From JAYUDN01 sp043739785 (GTDB taxonomy: Bacteria > Patescibacteriota > Gracilibacteria > BD1-5 > UBA2023), in contig JAYUDN010000001.1 of the NCBI GenBank assembly GCA_043739785.1, positions 124,001 through 188,000 of the forward strand: a stretch of 64,000 nt of DNA, read 5' to 3'. The position numbers and the translations under genes were made by a program. The notes under the pieces are model-generated. The model did not search any database. It worked only from the letters and a program-made list of their open reading frames with translations, and was not told the origin of the DNA. Below, piece after piece: positions 50,950-63,259 of the stretch (its first letter is position 1; each line of letters begins with the position of its first letter).

Positions 50950-50977
50950 AAAAAAAGGAGATCCCTTCTCCTATTTT
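50950..50977 (-). terminator. Terminator of the gene at 51008-51457
   Basis: On the minus strand, AGGAGA and TCTCCT flank a 5-base loop (AGGGA), followed by a run of seven T. It prevents read-through into the RND operon. Confidence 0.8.
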
Positions 50978-51007
50978 TTTATTACGCCATGAAAACTCAT
51001 AGTACGA

Positions 51008-51457
51008 TTACGAGTATTCTATCCCATTCGCAGTGGCGAATTTCTTTTCGAGACGAGTAAGAGTCTCTTTATCACTCACTTTTTTTTGTAGTTTTTCTAA
51101 TTTTCTTTGATATACTTTTGCTTGATTTGCTTCGATACGAGTTGTTCTGGTTGTAGAAGTAGTATTCAGAGATATCGTTCTTCCTAAAGCGGAACTATTG
51201 GTATTTTTCTCACTTCTTCAGCCATGTTCGAATCATCCAGATCCCTCGAGTGGCTTGGTAACTCTATTTGACCTCAGGAATCTGATTCGGGCTGATCCTG
51301 TGAGGCTCTCGAGAGTTGTCGTATCAGCAGGGGACAGAATATATAATACTGGAACAAGTGAATTCATCTCCGTAGAAGCAGTGTCTGCATAAACACCACC
51401 AGTGATGGCGAAGCCTGAGGAAATAATAAATCCACTTATAATGAGTCTTTTTTTCAT
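51008..51457 (-). CDS. Secreted protein with C-terminal coiled coil (149 aa)
   Basis: 149 residues, two UGA-Gly codons. Signal peptide MKKRLIISGFIISSGFAITG, a Ser/Thr-rich middle, a Gly/His stretch (GSGGFEHGGRSEK) and a C-terminal helix rich in Lys/Glu/Leu (YQRKLEKLQKKVSDKETLTR). No family recognised. It has its own terminator, so it is not part of the RND operon transcript downstream. Confidence 0.65.
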
Positions 51458-51497
51458 AAGAAAATAGTAAAAAATAAAAATGAAGTATCTCATATGG

Positions 51498-51542
51498 ATC
51501 GAACGAAACCTGTGAGAAGTCTGACTTCTCGTTCCGTTCGAT
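51498..51542. other. Nested hairpin in the intergenic region
   Basis: The outer arms ATCGAACG (51498-51505) and CGTTCGAT (51535-51542) enclose an inner perfect hairpin GAGAAGT-CTG-ACTTCTC (51514-51530). There is no T run, so a structured RNA or a protein-binding cruciform is possible. Confidence 0.55.
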
Positions 51543-51644
51543 GCTACGATGATAGGTATCAGTATAGCAGTTATGAGTAAGGGGAGGGTAAGCAAATCAG
51601 ATGGTTAATTTGTGAAATCCTAATCAATATGGTAGAATTTATAC

Positions 51645-52409
51645 ATGAATATGCTAGACTATTTGGTTCTCATTTTACCAATCATTCTCGTTATTGGACT
51701 TGTACTAAGTTACTTTTATATTCTCTGGAGAAGTAGCGGCTACAGATTTGAAAGCCAAAATTCATTTATAAAAGTTCATGCATTTCTTTTTATGGATTGT
51801 ATGCCTCGCATTTTTCGAGGATTTTTTAAAATAAGCCAATGAGTTTATGGTGAATATTTGATATTTAGAGAGCTAGAAAAAATCCCATGATATGGTAAAA
51901 TCCTCACAAATCTATATCTTCCGCAATGAGAAACAGTGACAAGCACAGAATTAGATATTCTTTTTGTACATGAATCTTGAATCTACGTTATTGAATCTAA
52001 GGCATATTCGGGTTGGATATTTGGAAATGAAAGTGAAACATATTGGACTGAGCAGTTTTCGAGAAATAGAAGGTATCAGTTCTATAACCCAATTCGTCAA
52101 AATTATTCACATTTGAAAAGCCTTGAGAAGATATTAAAAACTCAATGGAAATTCATTCCAGTGGTAGTATTTACGAATAGGGCAACACTGAAAAAGATAA
52201 ACATTCATCCTGATACAATTGTAATGAATAGGCGAGATTTACATCGAATGATTTCTAATCAATCAAACAAACTCCTCACTTTAAAGCAAATTGACATTAT
52301 AGCTGCACAACTGGTTCCCTATAAGAACCCTTCTACATTACAAGAAAAAATACACATTGCAGAAGTAATTATTTTACAGAATCAAAAACGAGAATATTTG
52401 AAGGTTTAA
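51645..52409 (+). CDS. NERD-domain membrane protein
   Basis: 254 residues. A membrane segment (MNMLDYLVLILPIILVIGLV) is followed by a NERD (nuclease-related) domain: GEYLIFRELEKIPGYGKILT, then STELDILFVHESGIYVIESK and IFGNESETYW, with the restriction-endonuclease-like D...ExK core (ELDILF, VIESK). NERD proteins are thought to be nucleases or nuclease-like; the substrate is unknown. One UGA-Gly between SQ and VYG, plus others nearby. Confidence 0.85.
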
Positions 52410-52414
52410 TCTAT

Positions 52415-53635
52415 TTATTCACTCCTCAGCGCATCGATTGGTTTCATCTTTGCCGCTTTGTACGCTGGAAAAATACCGAAGAAGAGTCCTGTTCCGACCG
52501 AAAAAGAGAGGGCGAGGAGGATTTGATTACTCGTGATTACCGGAGATATAGCTGTGGTGAGAGCCTTGATAAGGGATACAATTGCATAGGAAAGGACAAT
52601 CCCGATAAGCCCACCAAAGACGGTGAGCATCACCGATTCGACGAGGAATTGCTCGATAATATCACGACTCTTCGCGCCGATAGCTTTCCGGATACCGATT
52701 TCTTTGGTTCGCTCGGAAACCGTAACGAGGAGGATATTCATCACCCCGATTCCTCCGACGATAAGGGAAATGGCAGCTATCCCTCCGAGGAAGAGCTTGA
52801 GGGTGCTCGTAATACTCGAAAGGGTGTCGAGGGTATCCGCCTGACTTGATACGGTAAAGGTTGCTTTCGTGGGATCCGTGATTTTGAAAACTTCGAGGAG
52901 TCTGGTATTTATAGCTTCTTTTGCCGTTTCCATCTTGTCCGCACTCGCAATCTGTACCGAGATAGAGGCAAGGTAGGGCGATCCGAAAAGCGAAATCTGA
53001 GCGGTCGAAAGAGGAACGTAAATGGCATTGTCAGCGTTTCCTCCGAATCCACTACTTCCCTTGGTCTTCGTCACTCAGACGACCGTGAAAAGAACATTCG
53101 AAATCCGTATCGTTTTTCCGATAGGATCCTCACTTCCGAAGAGGTTATCGACGACGGTCGGGCCGAGAACCGCGACTTTGTCACGATTGGTATTGGCCGC
53201 TTCGGTGATAAATATTCCAGAAGTCACACTGGTATTATTGATCGTTTCGTAGGCTGGGAGTACTCCACTCACCGTAGTACTCGTATTTTTACTTCCATAA
53301 ATGACTTGCTTCGAACTACTCATCAGGGGAGAGACTCCAGCCACATCCTCCATTTTGCTTATGATATCGACGTGGTCCATCGTAAAGATTTTCTGATTGC
53401 CTCAGCCCTGCCTTCGGACATCTCAAGAATTCGGACTTCCGGGGCGAATCGTGAGGAGGTTCGTTCCGAGAGCGGAGACTTGATTGACGATACTTGCAGT
53501 TGCGCCCTGACCAATTGCAAGCAGAACTACTACTGAGAAGACCCCTATAATAATCCCGAGGCTTGAGAGTCCGGATCGCATTTTATTGGCCAGCATATTT
53601 CTTCAGGCGAGAGTGATGGTTCGGGAGAGTTGCAT
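52415..53635 (-). CDS. MacB-type ABC transporter permease
   Basis: 406 residues with UGA-Gly codons. First membrane segment near the N-terminus (LSSLGIIIGVFSVVVLLAIG), then a large extracellular MacB-PCD domain, then three C-terminal segments typical of FtsX: LFLGGIAAISLIVGGIGVMN, VMLTVFGGLIGIVLSYAIVS and LLALSFSVGTGLFFGIFPAY. Motifs NMLANKMRSGLSSLGIIIG and ERTKEIGIRKAIGA are typical. The ATPase is a separate polypeptide encoded just upstream. Confidence 0.9.
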
Positions 53636-53676
53636 AGTGCACAAAGTGTAATTCAGACATGAGCCTATCAAGAATT

Positions 53677-54354
53677 CTACAGAGAAATGGATGGGTCGAC
53701 AATACTTCCATCAAAGAGTTGTACCATTCGTTTGGCCGTAGCCCCGATTTTGGCATCATGGGTGATGAGGATGATGGTGCGGCCTTCATCGTTTAAAGAG
53801 TGGAAAATATCGAGGACCTCGAGGCCCGTCTTTGAGTCAAGTGCTCCCGTCGGTTCATCAGCGAGAAGTACGGAGGGGGATCCGACAATCGCTCGCGCAA
53901 TGGAAACACGCTGTTGCTGTCCTCATGAGAGCTCTGTCGGTTTCGAGTCATATTTATTCGAAAGTCAGACACGATCGAGGGCGAGCTTTCCGAGCCGTTC
54001 TTTTTCCCTCATAGGGAGTCCTTGGTAGTCAAGCGGGAGGATGACCTGTTCCAGGGCGGAGAGACGCGGGATGAGGTTATATCCTTGAAATATAAATCCT
54101 ATTTTTTTCCCTCGGAATTCAGCTTCTTCATCATCGGTGAGGGTAATAGTATTTTTCCCATCGAGGAAGTAGGTTCCGGATGTCGGCTTATCAAGGAGTC
54201 CGATGATATTCATGAGGGTTGATTTCCCACTCCCAGATGGTCCCATAATCGCCACAAATTCCCCATCTTCGATCGTGAGATCGATTCATTTGAGGACCTG
54301 CATTTCCTCCTTACCTACTGTATAGGTTTTGATGATATTTTTGAGTTCAAGCAT
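53677..54354 (-). CDS. MacB-type ABC transporter ATPase
   Basis: 225 residues. Walker A GPSGSGKST, Q loop FIFQGYNLIPRLSALEQV, signature ELSGGQQQRVSIARAI in which the second Gly is a TGA codon, Walker B LLADEP with TGALDS, H-loop ITHD. A UGA-Gly also occurs at LKGIDL. It powers the MacB-type mechanotransmission permease. It lies between the adaptor and permease genes, 41 bases from the latter. Confidence 0.93.
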
Positions 54355-54457
54355 GGATTAGAGTTGGGGGAGAGGAGTGGAAATGACAGGATGTTCTTTG
54401 TAAAATAAAGTGGAGTCCACCTCATTTTGTGTATGTGCAAGTTTTGAAGGAGAATAT

Positions 54458-56695
54458 TTATAATCCAGGTGGACGTCCCGCGCCAAATCCTCAGGCACCA
54501 GGGACTCTCGTTGATGAAGAAGCGGCTCCGGAAGATGATTTCGCGGTGGTCGATTTTCCTGCGACGATGATGACATCACCCGCTTGTAATCCAGAGAGGA
54601 CCTCGGTCTTCCCGTCTCAGGAACCTCCTATGACAATTTCCACCTTATCGGTTGGTACGGTTTCACTTGTAGAGAAGGTTGGAAGTGATCATGTACTTCA
54701 CCTTCTTCATCCATTTCTAGAGCTTCCAGAGTAGGGTATTACACCTGAAAAACTTCTTCCTGAGCTACTCTCTGCTCCACTCTCATCGAACACACTTCCC
54801 GAAGAATAACTGCCTGATGGTCTATTCCTCTGACCTCCAGAAAAACTTCGAGTGGATCATGATCGACTCGCCGTCGCGAGTCGAGAGAAGATGGTCGGAT
54901 CTTTCGCTCGATTGACATAGGATTTTCCATTCTCTGAAGTAATCGCCGAAGTAGGAATAACGAGAATATTGTCTTTTGAGGTCGTGACAATTTCCACAGT
55001 AGCGCTCATTTTTGAATAAATATCCGTTCGAGGGATGGTGAGTATCACTTTCGCTACATAGGAAATCACTCCTGAAGTGACGGTAGGAACCGCAGAAATG
55101 CTTGCAACATTTCCGGTGTAGGTTTCGGTTGGAAATGCGTCGAGGACAATACTAGCAGGCATCCCAACAGCAACCTTGACGATATCAATCTGGTCAAATG
55201 AAAGGTCAACTTCATAGGCATTTTTGTTTTCTACAAGGATTCCCTGATTACTGGTTCCAGTGGTCGAATCACCAACGGTCGTATCTCCGACCTTCCACGG
55301 GATATCGTCGATCACACCATCAAAGGTCGCGATAATCTGATAGTCACTGAGACTCAGTTTTGTTTTTGCGAGAGCAATCTCTGCCTGAGAAATATTATTT
55401 CTCGCGGAGATGAGATCAGTCGAGGTCGGACCCTTTATAAGTTCCTGATAGCTTGCCGCGTTGAGTTTGATGGCGTTTTTTTGATTTTCTATATCTTGTG
55501 ATTTCGATGTACGATCAGTGACTTGTGATTTTTTGAGAGCTTCTAATGCTGCCTGTGCTTTGATAAAATCATTTTGTGCCGTTGTGACGGATTGTTCTTG
55601 AGCGGCAAGAGTATTCTTGTCAGCGAGTGATTGAAGGGTATCACTCCCGTATCCTTTGAGAGTGGCAAGAGTTGAATTGAGAGTAGAAAGCTTCGATCCA
55701 AGTGTCGTTCCGTATCCTCGCATCGTCGTCTTAGTGGAAGCTATGAGGTCAGCGGTGAGATTATTGGACTCGATGGAGGCGTCATACTCGGCGACGATAA
55801 GGGCCGAAATGGCACTCATATCGGTCAGTAGCGTTTTAGCAGATTCTATGGCCGAGAGGATTTCATCGAAGTTACGAGGATTCTTATTTCTAAGGGTCGA
55901 GAGGAGCGAAGTGTAATCGTCCACTTCCGAAACAATCGAGGTATAGAGGGGTTCGACCCGTGCTTTGATCGTGATATCCTTCGCGGAAAGATCACCATAC
56001 CGTGGATTCGATTTATCTTCAATCATGATAAATTCTTTGGATTTTTTGATAATATCTGGGATGGTTCGTCCGATATCCTCGAGGCTTTCGAAGGCATTGG
56101 CCATATCCTTTTCGAGATTATTTGAGGTAGTATCGGTCTTGATATTTTCCTTCGTATATTCGAGCTGACTCTTCGCGAGGGCAAGTTTGGACTCGAGGAG
56201 TTTGAGACCGGCTTCATTATCATTGAGGGTATTCGACTGAGAGATAAGCAAGTTCTCATATTGAGATTCCATAAGAGCGAGGTTCGTCTGACTTTCAGAA
56301 AGTGTATTTTTAGATCTGAGTTTTGCGGATTCGGTGGTACTCGTGAAGAGTTTGTCATAGTTGTTGCGAGCATTTGAAAGGGAAAGTTCTACATTGGCGA
56401 TATCAAGAGCAACACTATTCGCATCCACTTCGGCGATTATTTCGCCCTTTTTGACCGAGTCTCCTATTTTCTTATAGAGCTTCGTCACGGTTCATTGTTT
56501 CTTGAATGTCAGGGATGATGATTGAATCGGGGTGACATTTCCGGTGGCTTTGACGGTCGTGCGGATCGATCCAGTTCCGACCATAATCGTCGTGACCGTT
56601 GGAACAGTAGCTGGTGTCCGCATATAAAAATACCAGTAGCTTCATCCGATACTGGCGATAATTAGGGTAGTGATCACCCATCTTGTTTTGTTCAT
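54458..56695 (-). CDS. MacA-type membrane-fusion protein with Gly/Ser-rich C-terminal tail
   Basis: 745 residues. N-terminal anchor (WVITTLIIASIGGSYWYFY), barrel-sandwich half (GTVTKLYKKIGDSVKKGEII), an unusually long helical hairpin (about 100-460), then YQIIATFDGVIDDIPWKVGD and a beta-barrel. The last about 133 residues are Gly/Ser-rich with many UGA-Gly codons (SGSTRSFSGGQRNRPSGSYS; GAGGFGAGRPPGL), which is not normal for MacA. First gene of the exporter operon (adaptor, ATPase, permease). Confidence 0.85.
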
Positions 56696-56882
56696 AGAGG
56701 CAATAATATATTGTATTCTATAGTATATACTGAACGTAAGAAAAGAGTAAGGAATGCTCCCAACCATTCCACATGAGAAAACAATAGTATGATTCATAGG
56801 ATTTTCCATTATGGAAAAATCCATAGATTCAAATGAAAAAATTATTTTTTTCATTTTATAGATTTTTTACTAAAATCAAAGC

Positions 56883-58121
56883 ATGATCGCAATAGAAAAA
56901 CGAGACCAAATCACTCGAGACATTCCGAAACACTCCATCATACTCCTTGCAGGGAATATCGAGCATCGCCGCAATGGGGATGTGATGTATCCATTTCGAC
57001 AAGATTCAGATATGCTCCTTCTGACGGGAGTTCATTCTCCAGATATTATACTTTTCGGAGTTAAGAAACATTCAGAAAAAATGAAGTGGATGATTTTTTC
57101 TGAATCTATCAATGAAAAGGAGCTCATCTGGGGAACGAGTCGCATGAGTCCTGAAGAGATTACTGAAGCCTCAGGAATCTCGGAGGTATTTCCCTTGCAT
57201 CAGCTCGAGCATGAATTCTCAAAGTATGCCAACGAGGCCAAGCATATCTTGCTTCGTAAGGATAAAAAACGAGTGTTTCCTCATGAGAAAAACCTTCAAA
57301 AAAAACTGAGACTTTCTCACTTTCGAGATAAAATAACAAAAATAGAACCATATCTAGATAAAATACGTCTTTTCAAGACAGAAGAGGAAATAAAATATAT
57401 GCGAATGGCTATTGCTGTGACCCACCGAGCATTTGATACTATTCGTACAAATATCAAACCTGGAATGTACGAGTATGAGATTGAAGCCATGATTGCTGGA
57501 GTATTCCGATCGCACCATCTTACCGAAGCATACCCGACGATTGTCGCGAGTGGTCAGAGCGCTTGCACCCTTCACTACACGAAACACGATCGCAAGTTAG
57601 AGCCATGAGATATCGTCCTCATCGATGCTGGGGCCGAGCATGAAGGGTATGCGGCTGATATCACACGAGTGATTTTCCTCCCCGACTCACCCGCGAATCA
57701 TAAAAAGAAGGGAGTTTCTCATATTTCAATTCGTCAACAACAAGTGTATCAGAGTGTTCTCGCGGTTAAAGCGTACGCTGAGTCGCTGATCCGTCCATGA
57801 GTAAAACGAATGGAGTATGAGAACCAGGTGCGTGAACGAATGAACGAAGAACTCGTGAAACTCGGACTTATTCCTCTTCATGCGACGAAAGAAGAAGTAG
57901 TCCTCCTTTCGAGAAAGTACTATCCTCACTCCACTTCTCATTTTCTCGGACTTGATGTCCATGATGTCTGAGATCGGGATCAGTTATTCGAAGCCGGGAT
58001 GGTGATCACGTGTGAACCAGGGATTTATATCAGAGAGGAGATCATTGGGATACGACTCGAAGATGATATATACATTACAGAAACAGGCTGTGAGAACCTA
58101 TCAAAGGAAATACCACTCTAA
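56883..58121 (+). CDS. Xaa-Pro aminopeptidase-like M24 metallopeptidase
   Basis: 412 residues with UGA-Gly codons. An N-terminal creatinase-like domain (RRNGDVMYPFRQDSDMLLLT) precedes the pita-bread catalytic domain. Its metal ligands are visible: LIDAGAE (Asp), YAADITR (Asp), STSHFLGLDVHD (His), VITCEPGIY (Glu) and IRLEDDIYI (Glu). The pattern fits PepP/aminopeptidase P, which removes N-terminal residues before proline. The short hairpin between it and the MacA-like gene is a likely terminator for neither; the gene is divergent from that operon. Confidence 0.9.
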
Positions 58122-58276
58122 AAAATTCGATATGCTTCATGGCGACTTTTGCAACTGAACACAAAGAATTGATGGAGTACTGTAAAACAGGATTGCTCGT
58201 ACTTACTACTCGGTTGCTTCAAATGTTTCAAAATGGGTATTCTTACTAGGATAGAAACAACATTCTATTGGGATAA

Positions 58277-59428
58277 CTATATAAAAATACTCTGTATCCA
58301 TGCAAGTCATCGAAAGTAGGAGGGTATGGTGGTAAACTCTACTTGCCGACTTATCGATATATCTTTCTGGATCTGGACGGAGAGGGAACTGATGACGGCA
58401 TCATTTCCTCGAAATATCGCGTTCGTCTCATGGAGAAAATCGAAGCTTCCATAGGTGAGGTTGGCTGAGCCAATAATCGCCACTGACTCATCGATCAGGA
58501 TGACCTTCGCATGTACCATTCATGGATAGATGAAGACTCGTATGGTATTCTCCCACGATGTATGGATGATCGAAGGTTTCAGGAGTTTGTGGATACTATG
58601 CATGTTCGCATGCCAGACTCCATCGGAGGTATTCGGAAGGATCACATTCACCTGTATACCCTTTCGACTCAGCCTTCGAAGCCTTCGGATCACGAGTGCA
58701 TCAGTCAGATACCCATGTTCGATGGCGATGGATTTCTTGGCTTGTGAAAGCTCCCTGAGTATATATTTGCGCATGGCGAACTGATTTTTGATAGTCATGA
58801 GGATCTCTCCTCCGCTTTGGATCTTTCAGAGGAGTCACTTTCCTGGTTTCCTGATATAATCATGAGCCAGTCGATCCGCGAGATCTCCACCTAGTTTTAC
58901 CATATAGTCATGCCAACCCCCAGAGTAAAATGAGGTTTTCTCTCTTGAGTTGAGATAGGGATCAGCGATATTCATCCCACCCATCAGTGCTTGACTCTTC
59001 TCGGTATACTCATCGAATAAAAATACCTTGGAATGGTCATTTTCCCTGAGATACTTGAGTCGAAGGGGCCACCAGGAACCGATATAAGAAAAGTGTATAT
59101 TCTTCGTATTCTGAAGAAATACTCTCCCAGCCTTCGATGAGAAAATATCCCCACCCCTCTTCCCGAATGTTATGATATTTTGTACATTGTAGACCCGAGA
59201 TCCGAAGGCATCTTTCTCGATAAAAATCTGAATATTTGGATACACCCGAATTTTGTTTTGAAGCGCTCGCAGTATCATATTCCCAGCGCTATCGTCTCGC
59301 CACATATACATCCGAATCCGTATCCGCTTTTTCGCCTCGTGTATACACATCAGGATCTCTCTCCTAGCATTTTCACCATCGATAATGAGTGTGGAGAGAT
59401 CCACTTGGGCCGTATCCATAACATACAT
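58277..59428 (-). CDS. Phospholipase D-family protein (cardiolipin synthase-like)
   Basis: 383 residues. Two HKD motifs: HSKVFLFD (in ENDHSKVFLFDEYTEKSQAL) and VHAKVILIDESVAIIGSANL. The spacing and AHDYIRKPGKG, HANMHSIHKLL segments fit the PLD superfamily, in particular cardiolipin synthase-like enzymes; there is no signal peptide or membrane segment, so another phosphodiesterase is possible. The true end is TAG at 58277, beyond a TGA-Gly at 58307. Confidence 0.88.
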
Positions 59429-59664
59429 TTTTAGGAGACTGGAACACGATTTTATAGCGAATACATATTCACTATAAGTGTTATATCTCGTATTGTACGC
59501 TGAAAGAGAAGATATGGAAATCTCAGTTTCCTCTTACTTAAAAGATGGTATTTCGAATAAATAATAAAAAAGAAATGAGCGAAGGTATGCTCTAATATTA
59601 CCCTCACTCATTACAGTATGTCATAAAAATTAGTGATGCATCAAAGAATATCCCTTTTCAATCA

Positions 59665-62088
59665 TTAAAATTCCAATTTTGCTCAAATTTGTGTTTTTGT
59701 TCAGGCAATGTTTCATTTTTCGACTCAGAAAAACCCCGTAACTCCTTTTCAGAAGTTTTTCTCTATATTTGCTCGTACCAGACTGTCAGCAGAAGCTCAG
59801 AAAATGTGAGTTGGTTGAATTTTTGTTTGTTCTACGGTCGCTGAGAGCGAATCGGTACGGTATCATGCGCCAATCGTTCTCTCTTCAGTAAGTGGTCATT
59901 TTTTGAGTTCGAGCTTTCCGAATCCTGACCCACTTCCCATACTCGTTTCTGCTCAGAGTCGTACTGAAGTCGTATGGTATCATTTTCAGAGAGGATTGAG
60001 GTCTTTGGCCGAAAGGCTCTGCACATTCGGTCACTTCTGAGTATCGATTCCGACTTCACCAGAAAATTTGGTATGTGGGGAAGCTTGGATATTCGCCCCT
60101 GCGACCATACTCAAACCACTTTCCGCACTTACTCAGGTTCCGAGAGGACCAAGAATTTTGTACTCTCCTACTGTCGGTTTAGATGCCTGTCAGATAATAT
60201 TCGTCCCAATTCCTGCATAGATGTTTGACCCAGTTGCTATAGTTTTTTCTCATCGAAGTCCGGCTTGCATCTGTAGGATATTGGACTTCTGATCAATCTT
60301 CTCAGAACCATATCGTAAACCCGTTTGACTCAGACTTCACTCGACAAAGGCAGTCCCATTCCATCCTCCACCGAGATCGATATCACTCCATTTTTTCCCT
60401 ACTTCAGCCTGGATAGTCTTCGATGAGAGTCAGGTGACGAGCGTCGCTTCGCTGTATTTCCCTCATACGTAGATACCATTTTGGAATGTGTACTGCCCTT
60501 TGAGTCATTTCCGATCGGTAAAGAGAATTATCTTGACCCCATCTTCTGGAGTTTTTCCATTTCTGATAAAATCATTCACGCTGGTTTCAGAGAGCACTTC
60601 CCGACGGAATGCTTTTGTGATACGAGTATCGACATGTCCGATGATATTTCCGCTCGCATCTGTAATATAGTTCCGAATGGCGATGCCTTTATTGGCGAGA
60701 GCATATACATCGATCAGATTTTCCATATTTTCAGCAGTATAAATCTTTCCATAGTCAGAGATTACTTTCTTCCCTCCAATATCCATAATAGCGATAACAT
60801 GTCATGTTCCCCCATTTGAAACCGTAAGAGTTCCGGCAGGAGTACCCCAACTCTCCGCGATACTTGCCACCGCTACATGGATCGATGAACAAACTCATGC
60901 TGGTACTTGTTTACCCGTTTGAAATGCCTTGGCTAGGGCTTGTATACTTTCAAATGGTTTTACTGCGGTCAGCTTTCATGATTTTGCGATGTCCCAGTTA
61001 TAGGTTAGTTTATCGAGATTGGCACCTACCATACCGAGAAAAATAATCTTTTCTTGATCTGAAAGTGACTTCCCTATAGCCGTAATTTCTTTTTTGTAGT
61101 CTGCTTCGGTGAGTACGGATCCAGCTTGGATTTTCGTCATGAGCATCCCGAGAGAATCCATAGCGCTATAATACTGATTTCCGACCTCTCCATTCGTATA
61201 CTCTTTCCCATAGAGTGTTTTCCAAACTTTCTGGGACTCGGTGATTTTATCGCTGAAGTTGACACCCGACATCATATATCGGTATCGTCATTTCTGAGCA
61301 TCAAATAAATCTTGCTCGGCACCAGAAAGTCGACTACGGAGGAAATCAATATCTCACAATCGTAAGGTTCTCTGTGCGTCAATACGCCCTACCTGATCCC
61401 AAGCGACACTGACAGCATTATTAAAAGCAATATATGCGGGTTGGATGCGATTGAAATCACTAATCTTTTTATCAATATCTGGTATGACAGTATTTCCAGA
61501 GGATGCCGTTCTCTGGATGACCCAGACATTGTCTGGTCGAAGTACATATTCTGCTATTCCTGCATTCAGGAGATCCCATCAACCCTGAAAAGTTGCTATA
61601 TTCGTATCTACAAAATTATTATTTTCAGTTATTCTTTGATTATAGTAGGCATTGGCATTTATAAATTGTGACTGTATATCGGTAAGTTTTGAGACTGAGT
61701 TGTTGAGCATTGATTGAGTAGATTGCAGACTTGACTGAGCTCCTTGTACGCGACCATCTCAATAGCCGAAATTTGGATACATTCCTCCAGTTTTTGCAAC
61801 CTTTCATTGTGGTTGGTACGTATTGGTTACCTTCCCTCATTCGATACTGATAGGAAATGATTTTCCTTTCGCGCCGTCTATCGATTCTGAAAGAGGTTTT
61901 CCGAATGTATCAAATATGCTTGATACAGAAACTCTCGCCTGTGTACTTATCTCGATTCATTTATCGATTTGTTCTGGTGTGGTTGCACTCGATTCTCTGA
62001 TATCAGGAGCCTGAATTGGAAGCTTTTTAGGCTTTCCAAACTTTACATCTTCTATGGGAAAAGAGAAATCAGATCAAGATTTTGGCAT
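59665..62088 (-). CDS. Large protein with transglutaminase-like core and repetitive beta tail
   Basis: 807 residues with roughly 30 UGA-Gly codons. Residues about 1-390 are soluble and helical. A probable transglutaminase/papain-like core follows: Cys400 in PAGVCSSIHVAVASIA, His430 in GGTGHVIAIMDIGG and Asp445 in VISDYGKIYTAENM, with spacings 30 and 15 that fit the TGc fold. The last 300 residues are Gly-rich and look beta-stranded, with alternating polar and hydrophobic residues and a terminal ...TQIGAKLEF. This resembles an autotransporter-like barrel or a repeat tail, but no signal peptide is seen. It lies 12 bases after a 59-residue ORF. Confidence 0.8.
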
Positions 62089-62100
62089 ATATACTATAAT

Positions 62101-62280
62101 TTATGAAAATATTTGTTTGAGAGAAGTGGACTCATTCTTGAGTATTTCTATGACTTCCATTTGTCACTCGAGTGGGAGTTCATCAAATCGCACGAAAAGA
62201 ATGGATCGTTCCATACCAGAAAAGGCACAGGTTTGATCGAGATAGTATTTGAGCAGTTGTTTTCTTTCCTGGAAATTCAT
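62101..62280 (-). CDS. Hypothetical small protein (59 aa)
   Basis: MNFQERKQLLKYYLDQTCAF, SGMERSILFVRFDELPLEGQ (Gly = TGA), then MEVIEILKNESTSLK. Start ATG at 62280, stop TAA at 62101; the next gene on the strand starts 12 bases on. Charged and helical; no motif. The opposite strand also has an open frame here but it is less protein-like. Confidence 0.5.
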
Positions 62281-62354
62281 AATAAAAAATACGATATAGC
62301 TATCGTACCATTTCTTTTTTTACTTTGCAAATATTGCACCACTTTTGATAAATT

Positions 62355-63101
62355 TTACCCCATTCGAAATCCTGCCAGAATTGGTTTGTGGTCAGAGCTT
62401 TTTATCGCTCCTATAACTTCCGCATAGAGGGGTTCTATCCCACGATAGAGGATATGGTCGAGCTTTAGAAATCGTGTATCCTGCATCGGCTCCATCCACG
62501 AGAGTCCGAGCGAGCTCGCCACCTCGAGGAGAAATCTCTTCCGTGCCTTGCTCCAGGTATTGAAGTCGCCTGCCCAGATCATCGGTCCGATATGGTCTCT
62601 GATGAGGAGGAGGGTTTCTTCAAGTTGACGGCGAAATGGTTTCCCGAAGTTGAAGTTCATCGCGTGCGTATTAATGATAAGGAGTCTCTCAGATTTTCAG
62701 GCGATAGGAAAATAGGAAAGTCCGGAAGATTTGTGCGTTCGAAGGATGGGTTCCTGATCAGTGGTCGAGTGGATAGTGTGACCCGACATGGTATAGCGAG
62801 ATCCGGTCATCACCCCGGAGAAAATCTCCCTACGAGGGAAACGGAATCCTTTGAAAAATCCCCAACCGAATCCGTCGAACTTCTCAAAAAGACCTTCCCA
62901 TTTTTCTGAAAAGAGTGCTTCCTGAAAGAGGACGATATCAGCGCGATCGAGGAGACGATTCATATCTTCGGGGAGCTTCTTCGAAAGACATTTATGGATA
63001 TTCCAGAGGAGAACTCGGAAGTCTCACTGGAGCATATTCGGCGATTCGAGGGTTCCGAAGACTCGGATTTTTGTCGTTTTTTGTATACTTGTTTTGTCCA
63101 T
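62355..63101 (-). CDS. Endonuclease/exonuclease/phosphatase-family protein
   Basis: 248 residues with two UGA-Gly codons. The EEP set is complete: RVLLWNIHKC, DIVLFQEALFS (catalytic Glu), LLIINTHAMNF, WAGDFNTW, LDHILYRG and SSDHKPILAG. These enzymes cleave phosphodiester or phosphomonoester bonds in DNA, RNA or lipids; the substrate is not clear. The N-terminal 25 residues are a basic tail. Divergent from the YtxH-like gene. Confidence 0.88.
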
Positions 63102-63259
63102 ATGATTAAGTATATCATATTTTTTAGGATTTTTCAAGCATTTCCCTGATTTGCTTACTTTCCTCTTACTCATACTAATCGGTACTGGATGGAAGCCACA
63201 AGAAAATAGATTGAATTTTTCACGATTCTCTATATAATAAACTCCCCTAACTTGAATAT

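Noticed and set aside
62104..62277. Plus-strand frame of about 58 codons when UGA is Gly
   Set aside because: The opposite strand in the same place gives a more protein-like product that fits directly before the downstream gene.
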